DNA of 64,000 nucleotides, from the NCBI GenBank assembly GCA_018715345.1, contig DVLT01000008.1, forward strand, positions 1-64,000, given 5' to 3'. The position numbers and the translations under genes are program-made. This stretch comes from Candidatus Onthocola gallistercoris. GTDB lineage: Bacteria; Bacillota; Clostridia; Lachnospirales; Lachnospiraceae. Below, one piece after another: positions 39,186 through 48,754 of the stretch. The stretch's first letter is position 1. Each line of letters opens with the position of its first letter. The notes below the pieces were generated by a model that was not told the origin of the DNA, made no database searches, and saw only the letters and a list, made by a program, of their open reading frames with translations.

Positions 39186-40657
39186 AAATAGATTTTGAAT
39201 ACGGTCAAGGCACCATGACAGCTGATCTGCCGGACAATACCGATATTTTTATTCCTGGTGAAACAGTGAAGGATCCGGCTTATATCCCGGAAGATAAGTT
39301 GATCGAGGCCTATGAAGAAAGTCTGGCCCATCCCATCGGTATGCCCACCCTTACGGAACTGGCCCACAAGGGATCCACAGTGACCATCGTTGTCCCGGAC
39401 CGGGTAAAAGGCGGTGAACAGCCCACCAGCCACAGAAAAGTGAGCATCAAGTGCATATTGAAGGAACTTTATGCAGCCGGTGTGGAGAAAAAGGACATCC
39501 TTTTCATCATTTCCAACGGCCTGCATCCCCGGAGCAAAGAATCGGATGCCAAAGCCATCTTTGGTGAAGAACTGTTCAACGAGTTCTGGCCCACAGGACA
39601 GATCATCAGTCATGATAGTGAAGATCCGGATCATATGGTGGATCTGGGAACGACAAAACGGGGCGACCCGGTATTTATGAATAAATATGTCTATGAATGC
39701 GATATTCCGATCTTGATCGGTCATGTACAGGGCAATCCTTACGGCGGTTATTCCGGAGGATACAAACACAGCGCCACCGGTATCACCAACTGGCGCTCCA
39801 TTGCCAGCCACCATGTGCCTTCTGTTATGCACAGGGATGATTTCACACCGGTCAACGGCGGCAGCCTGATGCGGAATAAATTTGACGAGATCAGCATGCA
39901 TATGGAAGAGAAGATGGGACACCCATTCTTCTGCTGTGATGCCGTGCTGGATACCAATTCACGTCAGATCGCCATTTATTCCGGTTACGCAAAAGAAATG
40001 ATGCCGGAAAGCTGGAAGATCGCTGACAAACGGACGTATGTACACTGGGCTGAGAAAAAATATGATGTGCTTGTATTTGGTATGCCTCAGAAATTCCACT
40101 ATGGAGACGGCATGGGAACCAATCCCATCATGATGATGCAGGCGTTGAGCGCCCAGGTACTCCGCTTCAAACGGGTGATGAGCGATCACTGTGTGATCAT
40201 CTGCGCCTCCACCTGTAATGGCTATTTCCATGACGAATTGTGGCCGTATCTGAGAGAACTTTATAATCTCTTCCAGCATGACCATATGGACACCCTTCCG
40301 GATATGAATCGCTATGGTGAATATTTTGCGACAAATGAAGAATATATCCGGAAATATCGTTTTACCAATGCTTTCCATCCATTCCATGGTTTCTCCATGA
40401 TGTCCTGCGCCCATATCGCTGAGATGAATACCAGCGCCATCTATATGGTGGGCTGTGAGGAACCGGGTTATGCCAGAGGTATGGGATTAAAGACCCGGGC
40501 AACCTTTGAAGAAGCGTTGGAGGACGCCAAGAAGAAATATGTGGGTGAAAATCCCAACATTCTTGCTCTTCCCATGACTTTCAAAAAAGCCTCCGTGCAT
40601 CTGTGCATGAAGAATCCGGCAGATGATTGTATGGATGCATATGGCCATCGTCAGTGA
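39182..40657 (+). CDS. LarA-like nickel-dependent racemase/epimerase family (DUF2088)
   Basis: VVPDRVKGGEQPTSHR, SNGLHPRSKESD, GGYSGGYKHSATGITNW. Confidence 0.75.
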   Translation: MKIDFEYGQGTMTADLPDNTDIFIPGETVKDPAYIPEDKLIEAYEESLAHPIGMPTLTELAHKGSTVTIVVPDRVKGGEQPTSHRKVSIKCILKELYAAGVEKKDILFIISNGLHPRSKESDAKAIFGEELFNEFWPTGQIISHDSEDPDHMVDLGTTKRGDPVFMNKYVYECDIPILIGHVQGNPYGGYSGGYKHSATGITNWRSIASHHVPSVMHRDDFTPVNGGSLMRNKFDEISMHMEEKMGHPFFCCDAVLDTNSRQIAIYSGYAKEMMPESWKIADKRTYVHWAEKKYDVLVFGMPQKFHYGDGMGTNPIMMMQALSAQVLRFKRVMSDHCVIICASTCNGYFHDELWPYLRELYNLFQHDHMDTLPDMNRYGEYFATNEEYIRKYRFTNAFHPFHGFSMMSCAHIAEMNTSAIYMVGCEEPGYARGMGLKTRATFEEALEDAKKKYVGENPNILALPMTFKKASVHLCMKNPADDCMDAYGHRQ

Positions 40658-40666
40658 TAAAAAAAT

Positions 40667-40706
40667 AAGATGCTGATCCGTTTTTACGGATCAGCGTCTT
40701 TTTTTA
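40667..40706 (+). terminator. intrinsic terminator
   Basis: AGATGCTGATCCG-TTTTTA-CGGATCAGCGTCT followed by T tract. Confidence 0.9.
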
Positions 40707-40819
40707 TCGGGAATTTGGCCTTGCCGAACGGAACATATCCCTGTATACTGGGAATAGACCATTTTTCCGCTGCCGGGAATATCCAGGCGGCAGGTATGAA
40801 ATCATAAAGGAGTGGGATC

Positions 40820-41305
40820 ATGAGAATAGGTATGGGCTACGATGTTCACCGGTTGACCGAAGGACGGCCTCTGATCATCGGCGGCGTGGAGATACCTTAT
40901 GAACGGGGACTTCTGGGACATTCGGATGCGGACGTTTTGCTGCATGCAGTGATGGACGCCATACTGGGAGCGGCAGCTCTTGGCGATATCGGAAAGCATT
41001 TCCCGGATTCGGACGACGCTTATAAAGGCATATCCAGTATGAAACTTTTGGAACATGTCATGAAACTCATAAAAGAAGAAGGTTATCAAGTGGGGAATCT
41101 GGACGCCACCATCATCGCCCAGCGCCCGAAGATGGCCGGATACATTCCCGATATGCGCAAAAATATCGCGGAGGTACTCCATATTCCTGTGTCTGCAGTG
41201 AATGTGAAAGCCACGACAGAAGAGGGACTGGGATTTACTGGAGAAGGACTGGGCATTGCGGCCCAGGCAGTATGTTTACTGGAGGTTTTACAGAAATGGG
41301 CATAG
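40820..41305 (+). CDS. ispF: 2-C-methyl-D-erythritol 2,4-cyclodiphosphate synthase
   Basis: [35 protein letters not shown]. Confidence 0.97.
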   Translation: MRIGMGYDVHRLTEGRPLIIGGVEIPYERGLLGHSDADVLLHAVMDAILGAAALGDIGKHFPDSDDAYKGISSMKLLEHVMKLIKEEGYQVGNLDATIIAQRPKMAGYIPDMRKNIAEVLHIPVSAVNVKATTEEGLGFTGEGLGIAAQAVCLLEVLQKWA

Positions 41306-41316
41306 GAACCGATATC

Positions 41317-42222
41317 ATGAGCGAAACACCGAGGGAACTGCGGGCGGAGGACTACGATTTTCTCCTTCCCTATTTTAAGATGCGCTATTCACATACGTGT
41401 GAAAATGTGGTGATGAGCCACTTTATATGGAAAGATTATTATAATACCCGGTATGTGGCCGATGAGGGCGGTCTGATCTGGATCATGAATGCATTTGGGG
41501 AGACGTTTTCCATGCTTCCCCTGTGCAGGGAAGAAGATCTGAGACTTTATTTTGACAAGACAAAGCAGTATTTTAATCAGGTGCTGGGTAAGAAGCTGGT
41601 CATTTACCTGGCGGATGAAAAAGGCTGCGACCTGCTCCGCCTTTCAGAGGATGAATTCAGTATTGAGGCGGACCGGAGGTATTTTGATTATATTTACAGC
41701 GCGGATAAACTGCGGACCTTATCAGGCAAAAAATATCATAAAAAGAAAAATCATCTGAACGCTTTTTTGAAGGAGTATGAGGGACGCTATGAATACCGCT
41801 CCCTTTGCTGCGGCCATAAAGACGAGATCATGTCTTTCCTGAGAAAATGGGAAGATGTGCGTGACATTGAGGACGAATATCACCGGGTGGATTTTGAACT
41901 GAACGGCATAGAATATCTGCTGGAACACCAGCTTTGCGTGGATTTCAATATGGGCGCGGTATACATTGATGGCCGGATGGAAGCCTTTTCACTGGGAGTC
42001 TACGGTAAGCATGAGAGGATGGCGGTGATCCATGTGGAAAAGGCCAATCCCAACATACGGGGACTGTATGCGTTTATCAATCAGCAGATGCTGGTCCATG
42101 AGTTTCCGGACGCGCTGTTTGTCAACCGGGAGGACGATATGGGACTGGAGGGGCTTAGAAAGGCCAAGATGTCCTATCATCCCATTTATCTGATGCAGAA
42201 ATACAATATTATCGAAAAATAG
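41317..42222 (+). CDS. DUF2156 (phosphatidylglycerol lysyltransferase-like) protein
   Basis: KKYHKKKNHLNAFLKEYEGRYEYRSL, NREDDMGLEGLRKAKMSYHP. Confidence 0.82.
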   Translation: MSETPRELRAEDYDFLLPYFKMRYSHTCENVVMSHFIWKDYYNTRYVADEGGLIWIMNAFGETFSMLPLCREEDLRLYFDKTKQYFNQVLGKKLVIYLADEKGCDLLRLSEDEFSIEADRRYFDYIYSADKLRTLSGKKYHKKKNHLNAFLKEYEGRYEYRSLCCGHKDEIMSFLRKWEDVRDIEDEYHRVDFELNGIEYLLEHQLCVDFNMGAVYIDGRMEAFSLGVYGKHERMAVIHVEKANPNIRGLYAFINQQMLVHEFPDALFVNREDDMGLEGLRKAKMSYHPIYLMQKYNIIEK

Positions 42223-43338
42223 GTGATCATTTTGGATATACAATGGATGCTGCCACAGGATATGGACCAGGTTGGCCGACTTTGGCAGGAATGTTTTTGC
42301 GACCCGCAAAGCTATGCGGATTTTTACTTCAGGACCATGCCGGGGCAGAACCGGATCCTGGGGTTAAAGGAAAAGGAACGTCTCATCTCCATGATCCATC
42401 TGAATCCTTATGTGCTTTCGGCTGACGGCCGTCGGTTTGACAGTACTTATATCGTGGGGGTGGCTACGGATGCGGCATATCGCCACCAGGGCCATATGCG
42501 CCGGCTGCTGGACAGAACTTTTGAATGTCTGTATGGGGAAAGACAGCCCATGGCTTATCTGATGCCTGCGGATCCGAAGATCTATGAACCCTTTGGTTTC
42601 CGTTATATATATCAGCAGTTTTATATCAAGATGCCTGCGGCCAACACATTGGGCGAGTATCTGAGGGCAGCCGGTGACGTGGGGTTGCGGGCTTATTCGG
42701 CCAGCCCGGCGGATGCAAGACAGCTTGCCGAATGGGCAAACGATTGTCTCGGTTCCCGGATGGACGTATTCACATGGCGGGATGAACGGTATTATGATAA
42801 TCTTTTAAGAGAGACAGCATCTGACGGCGGCGAAGTACTCATGTTTTATGAAGGAGAAAGGCTGGTGGGGACAGCTGCCTATATTGCGGAAGAGACTTAT
42901 GAAGTCCGGGAGATCCTGGCCTATCCAGGTTATGAACCCCGGCTGGTGGAATGGCTGGCCGGGCATCTGGGGGATCGGGCTGGGATGATGCTCATGCCCC
43001 CGTGGAAGGCGGACGAAGCAGGTGTGGAGAACGGTTTTCGGCCGATGATCATGGGAAGGATCCTATATCTGGAAAGTTTCCTGCGGCTTTTGCGTTTTGA
43101 CAGGGAGGCGGATCATCTGTGCCTTGAGGTGAAAGATGACCTTATCCAGGAGAATAACGGCAGCTTCCGGATCGTCATCCGCAATGGCAAGGCGGAGAAA
43201 GTTACCCGCCTTGATCATCCGGAAGCCGGCTGTCTTAAAGTCACGGTGGAAATGTTGATGCAGGCGGCTTTTGGACAAGGATCTGCCCTTCAGGGTATCC
43301 AGCCATTTGAACATATATTTATCAATGAAATCGTATAG
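42223..43338 (+). CDS. GNAT family N-acetyltransferase (Eis-like)
   Basis: VGVATDAAYRHQGHMRRLL with long C-terminal region. Confidence 0.82.
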   Translation: MIILDIQWMLPQDMDQVGRLWQECFCDPQSYADFYFRTMPGQNRILGLKEKERLISMIHLNPYVLSADGRRFDSTYIVGVATDAAYRHQGHMRRLLDRTFECLYGERQPMAYLMPADPKIYEPFGFRYIYQQFYIKMPAANTLGEYLRAAGDVGLRAYSASPADARQLAEWANDCLGSRMDVFTWRDERYYDNLLRETASDGGEVLMFYEGERLVGTAAYIAEETYEVREILAYPGYEPRLVEWLAGHLGDRAGMMLMPPWKADEAGVENGFRPMIMGRILYLESFLRLLRFDREADHLCLEVKDDLIQENNGSFRIVIRNGKAEKVTRLDHPEAGCLKVTVEMLMQAAFGQGSALQGIQPFEHIFINEIV

Positions 43339-43355
43339 CAGACAGGAGGAAAAGA

Positions 43356-44762
43356 TTGAAAATGAAAATATATAACACTATGACACGGAAAAAGGAAGAT
43401 TTTGAACCGGTGGAACCGGGCAAGGTCCGGATGTATGTATGCGGCCCCACCGTATATAATTACATCCATATTGGAAATGCCCGTCCCATGATCGTATTTG
43501 ATACGGTCCGCCGTTACTTTGAGTATAAGGGTTATGATGTGAATTATGTGTCCAATTTTACAGATGTGGACGATAAGATCATCAAAAAGGCCAATGAAGA
43601 GGGCGTGGATGCTTCGGTCATTTCTGAGCGTTTTATCAAAGAGGCCCAGAAGGATATGGAAGGTCTGAACGTGAAGGAAGCCACCCATCATCCGAAGGCC
43701 ACTGAAGAGATCGGCGGCATGATCGATATGATCCAGACATTGATCGACAAGGGCCATGCCTACAATGCAGACGGCACTGTTTATTTCCGGACCCGTTCCT
43801 TTAATGGATACGGCAAACTTTCCAAAAAAAATATCGATGATCTGGAAGCCGGCCACCGTTCCATTGCGGTCACCGGTGAGGAAGGCAAAGAAGATCCATT
43901 GGACTTTGTCCTTTGGAAACCGAAAAAAGAAGGGGAGCCATCCTGGCCTTCACCCTGGGGCGAGGGACGTCCGGGCTGGCATATCGAATGTTCGGTCATG
44001 TCCAAAAAATATCTGGGAGATGAGATCGATATCCATGCCGGCGGCGAAGATCTGATCTTTCCCCACCATGAGAATGAGATCGCCCAGAGTGAGGCGGCCA
44101 ATGATCATACATTTGCAAAATACTGGATGCACAATGGCTTTTTGAATATTGATAATGTGAAGATGTCCAAGTCGTTGGGCAACTTTTTCACCGTCCGTGA
44201 GATCAGCGAAAAATATGATCTTCAAGTACTCCGGTTCTTTATGCTCAGCGCCCATTACCGCAGTCCGCTGAATTTCAGCGCGGATCTGATGGCAGCTTCC
44301 AAAAACGGTCTGGAGCGTATCTTGACCGCCGTGGATCGTCTGAAGGAACTAAAAGGGACAGACGGACAGATCCGGGCGGATGAGAAGGCGGTTGTGGAAC
44401 AGACAGAGGCTCTTGTGAAGAAATTCGAGGATGCCATGGAGGATGATTTCAATACAGCAGATGCGGTTTCTGCCATATTTGAGATGGTCAAACTGGCCAA
44501 TGTCTCTGTGACAGAAGATTCCAGTGCCGGCCTGATCGGCCTTGTGCGGACAAAGATCGAAACCTTGTGTGATGTACTGGGCATCATCACTGACCGGAAA
44601 CAGGAGATACTGGATGGGGAGATCGAAGCGCTGATACAGGAACGTCAGGAGGCAAGAAAGGCCAGAAATTTTGCCCGGGCAGATGAGATCCGGGACATGC
44701 TGGCAAAACAGGGTATCTTGTTAGAGGATACAAGAGAAGGTGTCAAATGGAAAAGGGCTTAA
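43356..44762 (+). CDS. cysS: cysteinyl-tRNA synthetase
   Basis: YVCGPTVYNYIHIGNARP, GWHIECSVMS, KMSKSLGNF. Confidence 0.97.
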   Translation: MKMKIYNTMTRKKEDFEPVEPGKVRMYVCGPTVYNYIHIGNARPMIVFDTVRRYFEYKGYDVNYVSNFTDVDDKIIKKANEEGVDASVISERFIKEAQKDMEGLNVKEATHHPKATEEIGGMIDMIQTLIDKGHAYNADGTVYFRTRSFNGYGKLSKKNIDDLEAGHRSIAVTGEEGKEDPLDFVLWKPKKEGEPSWPSPWGEGRPGWHIECSVMSKKYLGDEIDIHAGGEDLIFPHHENEIAQSEAANDHTFAKYWMHNGFLNIDNVKMSKSLGNFFTVREISEKYDLQVLRFFMLSAHYRSPLNFSADLMAASKNGLERILTAVDRLKELKGTDGQIRADEKAVVEQTEALVKKFEDAMEDDFNTADAVSAIFEMVKLANVSVTEDSSAGLIGLVRTKIETLCDVLGIITDRKQEILDGEIEALIQERQEARKARNFARADEIRDMLAKQGILLEDTREGVKWKRA

Positions 44763-45247
44763 GCGAAGGAGAAACGCTTCTGGCTCAGCTTTTTCCGGCA
44801 AAAGCTGAGGATATCGGCCAGTATTCGCCGCTCACATTGGCTTACATCGGCGATGCGGCCTATGAGTTGATCGTCCGTTCTCTGCTTTTAAGACAAGGCA
44901 ATGCGCCGGTGCAAAAGCTGCACCGGCGAGCCAGCCAGCTGGTCAAAGCGCCGGCTCAGGCTCGGATGATCCGCCGGCTTTCGCAGCAGGGTTATTTGTC
45001 GGAGGCGGAAGAAGCTGTCTATAAAAGAGGACGTAATGCCAAATCCCACACGGTGGCCCGGCATGCCAGTGTATCTGAATACCGTATGGCCACTGGATTC
45101 GAGGCGCTGATGGGCTGGCTCTATCTGAAAAAAGATTACGGCCGGATGCTGACCCTGATACGGAAAGGACTGGATGCGGGGATGGAGCAGATACTCGGCT
45201 TGGAACAGAAAGACGGCTGTCCGCCGGTTTTGGAAGAAGATTTGTAA
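44747..45247 (+). CDS. mrnC: mini-ribonuclease III
   Basis: LTLAYIGDAAYELIVR, KRGRNAK, FEALMGWLYL; overlaps the cysS 3' end. Confidence 0.93.
   Translation: MEKGLSEGETLLAQLFPAKAEDIGQYSPLTLAYIGDAAYELIVRSLLLRQGNAPVQKLHRRASQLVKAPAQARMIRRLSQQGYLSEAEEAVYKRGRNAKSHTVARHASVSEYRMATGFEALMGWLYLKKDYGRMLTLIRKGLDAGMEQILGLEQKDGCPPVLEEDL
44904..44928. repeat. GC-rich perfect hairpin inside mrnC
   Basis: CGCCGGTGCA-AAAGC-TGCACCGGCG. Confidence 0.8.
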
Positions 45248-45283
45248 AAGATCCGGATGGATAGGTATACAGGAGATGAAAAC

Positions 45284-46024
45284 ATGGGATATGAAGAATT
45301 GAAGATAGAGGGCCGGAATCCGGTGCTGGAAGCGTTCCGTTCCGGAAAGACGATCGATAAGCTGTTTGTCCAGGATGGATGCCAGGATGGACCGATCCGG
45401 ACTATTTTGAGGGAAGCCAGAAAACAGGATACGATCGTCCGCTTTGTGACAAAAGAACGGCTGGATCAGCTTTCTGAGACCCGCCGTCACCAGGGCGTGA
45501 TCGCCATAGCAGCAGCCTACACCTATGCCACAGTGGAAGATATATTGGAAAAGGCCGCCCAAAAGGGAGAGGATCCGTTTATTTTTATCCTGGACGGCAT
45601 TGAAGATCCCCATAATCTGGGGGCCATGATCCGTACGGCCAATCTGTGCGGCGCCCACGGCGTGATCATTCCAAAACATAGAGCAGTGGGCTTGACCGGC
45701 GTGGTGGCCCGGACTTCTGCCGGAGCTATCAACTATACACCTGTGGCCAAGGTCGCCAATCTGGGCCAGACTGTGGAGCAGCTGAAAAAGGCGGGACTAT
45801 GGTTTGTATGCGCGGATATGGATGGGGAAGTGATGTACCGTCTGAACCTGAAGGGCCCCATTGGCCTGATCATCGGCAGTGAAGGAGAGGGTGTGGGACG
45901 GCTGTTGAAGGAAAAATGCGATTTTACGGCAGCGATCCCCATGAAAGGGGATATCGATTCCCTGAATGCCTCCGTTGCGGCAGGCGTACTGGCTTACGAG
46001 ATCGTCCGGCAGAGGATGATGTGA
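45284..46024 (+). CDS. rlmB: 23S rRNA (guanosine-2'-O)-methyltransferase RlmB family
   Basis: IEGRNPVLEAF, LDGIEDPHNLGAMIRTANL, IIGSEGEGV. Confidence 0.93.
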   Translation: MGYEELKIEGRNPVLEAFRSGKTIDKLFVQDGCQDGPIRTILREARKQDTIVRFVTKERLDQLSETRRHQGVIAIAAAYTYATVEDILEKAAQKGEDPFIFILDGIEDPHNLGAMIRTANLCGAHGVIIPKHRAVGLTGVVARTSAGAINYTPVAKVANLGQTVEQLKKAGLWFVCADMDGEVMYRLNLKGPIGLIIGSEGEGVGRLLKEKCDFTAAIPMKGDIDSLNASVAAGVLAYEIVRQRMM

Positions 46025-46094
46025 CCGGGATTTGACACATGCACGGTCATTGTATATAATGAATGAGATAAAATTTAGTCAAAGGATAAGGTGA

Positions 46095-46610
46095 GTGACA
46101 ATGAGTTTAATGCAGCAGTGGGAAGACAGAATGGAGGCGCTGAAAAAAGATACTTCAGGCCAGCAGAAATTCTGGACAGACTATTTCCTTCAGGAAAAAG
46201 CAATTTATGAACAGTTGCTGGAAGAGCCGGTGGAAGTTGTTTCCGGCACAGTGCAGGAACTGGCAGATAAATATGGCATGGATGTGGTCCTTTTCGGCGG
46301 CGGATTTCTGGATGGTATCAATGAAAGCATCAAGGAACCGAATCCGGTAAACGAGTTGGAACCGGATTCCCATGTGACGATCGACATTGATCTGGAAAAA
46401 CTGTACTACAATATGGTGGCAGCCAGAGCCGACTGGCTTTATGAACTGCCCCAGTGGGATAAGCTGCTCACAGAAGAAAGACGGAAAGAACTTTACAAGG
46501 AGCAGAAACGTTCCACCACCATCGTAAAGGGCAAGAAGATCGGCAGAAATGATCCTTGTCCTTGCGGCAGCGGAAAGAAATATAAGTTTTGCTGCGGAAG
46601 AAATAAATGA
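46095..46610 (+). CDS. SEC-C metal-binding domain protein
   Basis: C-terminal [22 protein letters not shown]. Confidence 0.88.
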   Translation: MTMSLMQQWEDRMEALKKDTSGQQKFWTDYFLQEKAIYEQLLEEPVEVVSGTVQELADKYGMDVVLFGGGFLDGINESIKEPNPVNELEPDSHVTIDIDLEKLYYNMVAARADWLYELPQWDKLLTEERRKELYKEQKRSTTIVKGKKIGRNDPCPCGSGKKYKFCCGRNK

Positions 46611-46628
46611 TAAAGATCGGACAAAAGA

Positions 46629-46657
46629 CACAGGCTTGAATAGCCTGTGCCTTTTTT
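46629..46657 (+). terminator. intrinsic terminator
   Basis: ACAGGCT-TGAAT-AGCCTGT followed by TTTTTT. Confidence 0.75.
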
Positions 46658-46704
46658 ATTAAAAATAACTAAAAAAGATATGAAATATTCAGCAGTTATG
46701 CCTG

Positions 46705-46733
46705 TTTACAAGAAGAGAAACCGGGGATATAAT
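46705..46733 (+). promoter_or_regulatory. promoter of sucrose operon
   Basis: TTTACA - 17 bp - TATAAT. Confidence 0.75.
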
Positions 46734-46743
46734 AAAACCATCA

Positions 46744-46761
46744 TATGAGAACGTTCTCATA
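46744..46761. promoter_or_regulatory. LacI-family operator O1
   Basis: perfect palindrome TATGAGAACGTTCTCATA at the expected transcription start. Confidence 0.8.
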
Positions 46762-46812
46762 AAACAAACAAAATGAACGTGAATAAATGGCTTAAATAAA
46801 AGAATATATCAT

Positions 46813-46828
46813 ATGAGAACGATTACAT
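46813..46828. promoter_or_regulatory. LacI-family operator O2
   Basis: ATGAGAACGATTACAT, imperfect copy of O1, centre 68 bp downstream. Confidence 0.7.
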
Positions 46829-46852
46829 CATAAATCAAAGGGAGGAAAAATC

Positions 46853-48754
46853 ATGGACTACAAAAGGTCGGCAAAAGAAGTCATTGAGTACATTGGCGGA
46901 AAAGAGAATATCGTTTCTGCGGCCCACTGCGCCACAAGACTCCGCCTTGTCATCGCGGACAATGACAAGATGAACACAGAGGCCATTGAGAATGTGGACG
47001 GTGTGAAAGGCGTGTTTGAGGCAGCCGGGCAGATCCAGATCATCTTTGGGACCGGAACGGTCAACAAGGTGTATGATGAATTTATTGCCCAGGCAGGCAT
47101 TACAGCCGCATCGAAAGACGATGTGAAACAGGCGGCCAATGCCCAGCAGAACGTGTTTAAGAGAGGTATAAAGACACTGGGAGACATATTTGTCCCCATT
47201 ATCCCTGCGATCGTGGCCAGCGGTCTGCTCATGGGTGTTTTGGAAGGTCTGTGCAATGTGTGGCCGGAGATGGCCAATTCCGGCACTTATACGATCATCC
47301 ATATGTTCAGCAACGCGGCCTTTAACTTTCTGCCGATACTGATCGCCATTTCGGCGGCCAGAACCTTTGGCGGCAATCTGTTCCTTGGCGCTGTCATCGG
47401 TATGATCATGATCCACGGCGATCTGATCAATGCCTGGTCCGTATCCGGCATGAATCCGGCGGATATCCCCACAGCAAGCGTGTGGTTTGGTCTTTATGAT
47501 ATACAGTTGGTGGGTTATCAGGGACATGTCATCCCGGTTATCATTGCCGTATGGTTGATGTCTTTTATCGAGAAACGGCTGCACAAGATCGTGCCGGAGA
47601 TCATCGATCTGTTTGTGACGCCTTTGGTATCCGTACTTGTGACCGGATATCTGACATTGACCATTATCGGACCCATATTCTCCACAGTGGAAAACTGGGT
47701 ACTTTCCGGAGCGCAGGCTCTGATATCCATTCCCTTTGGCATCGGCGCGGCCGTTGCCGGCGCCCTGTATGCCCCCACGGTTGTGGCAGGACTCCATCAT
47801 ATGTACAATGCCCTTGAAGCAGGGCTCATCAGTCAGATCGGTGTCAATACATGGATGCCCATTGCCACAGCAGCCAACGTGGCCCAGGGTGCAGCCGCGC
47901 TGGCAGTTGCGCTCAAAACAAGAAACAACAAGACAAAAGCTATGGCTTTGCCGGCTTCCTTATCCGCATTTCTCGGCATCACCGAACCGGCCATTTTTGG
48001 TGTCAACATCCGTTTTATGACGCCTTTTGTAGCCGGCTGTATCGGCGGCGCCTGCGGCGCCCTCGTGGCAGGCATATTTGGCATCGGAGCCAGCGCCTAT
48101 GGCATCACCGGCCTGTTTGGTTTCCTGATCACGACCAATTATACATTCCAGTATGCTCTTGAGATGATCGTGGCTGCAGCTGTTGCTTTTGTGATCTCTT
48201 GGGCTTTGTTTAAAGGAGAGGACAAAAAGACGAAAAAAGCGTCGGGGACAACAAGTGTACAGGCAGCAGCCAGCCTGACTGCGCCTGCTGAAGGAAAGGA
48301 TGAAAAAAATACGGTATATGCACCGATGAAGGGTGAAGCGATCCCCATGACAGAAGTGAAAGATGAAACCTTTGCAGGGGAAGTACTGGGAAAAGGCTTT
48401 GCCATGATCCCGGAAGAAGGGAAGATCTATGCGCCTTTCAATGGTACGTTGGATATGATCTTTGATACAAAACATGCCTTGGGACTGACCAGTCAGGATG
48501 GTGTTGAACTGCTGATCCATGTGGGAATCAATACAGTGGAACTGAATGGCCAATATTATACAGCCCATGCACAGAATGGCGATACTATCCGCCAGGGACA
48601 GCTGCTCCTGGAATTTGATATTCCCAAGATCCAGGCGGCGGGATATGATGTGACCACGCCGGTGATCGTTACAAATACGCCGGATTACAGCGAAATACTC
48701 GTTGAAAAGACTGGAGCCTGCGATGCGGGAGAGAAAGTGATGACAGTAAAATGA
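46853..48754 (+). CDS. sucrose/beta-glucoside PTS transporter EIIBCA
   Basis: EIIB AAHCATRLRLVI, EIIC region, C-terminal EIIA LLIHVGINTVELNG. Confidence 0.93.
   Translation: MDYKRSAKEVIEYIGGKENIVSAAHCATRLRLVIADNDKMNTEAIENVDGVKGVFEAAGQIQIIFGTGTVNKVYDEFIAQAGITAASKDDVKQAANAQQNVFKRGIKTLGDIFVPIIPAIVASGLLMGVLEGLCNVWPEMANSGTYTIIHMFSNAAFNFLPILIAISAARTFGGNLFLGAVIGMIMIHGDLINAWSVSGMNPADIPTASVWFGLYDIQLVGYQGHVIPVIIAVWLMSFIEKRLHKIVPEIIDLFVTPLVSVLVTGYLTLTIIGPIFSTVENWVLSGAQALISIPFGIGAAVAGALYAPTVVAGLHHMYNALEAGLISQIGVNTWMPIATAANVAQGAAALAVALKTRNNKTKAMALPASLSAFLGITEPAIFGVNIRFMTPFVAGCIGGACGALVAGIFGIGASAYGITGLFGFLITTNYTFQYALEMIVAAAVAFVISWALFKGEDKKTKKASGTTSVQAAASLTAPAEGKDEKNTVYAPMKGEAIPMTEVKDETFAGEVLGKGFAMIPEEGKIYAPFNGTLDMIFDTKHALGLTSQDGVELLIHVGINTVELNGQYYTAHAQNGDTIRQGQLLLEFDIPKIQAAGYDVTTPVIVTNTPDYSEILVEKTGACDAGEKVMTVK

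Noticed and set aside
46835-47800. 321 aa minus-strand ORF opposite the sucrose PTS gene
   Set aside because: Antisense to the confident EIIBCA gene; low-complexity polar composition, no RBS.
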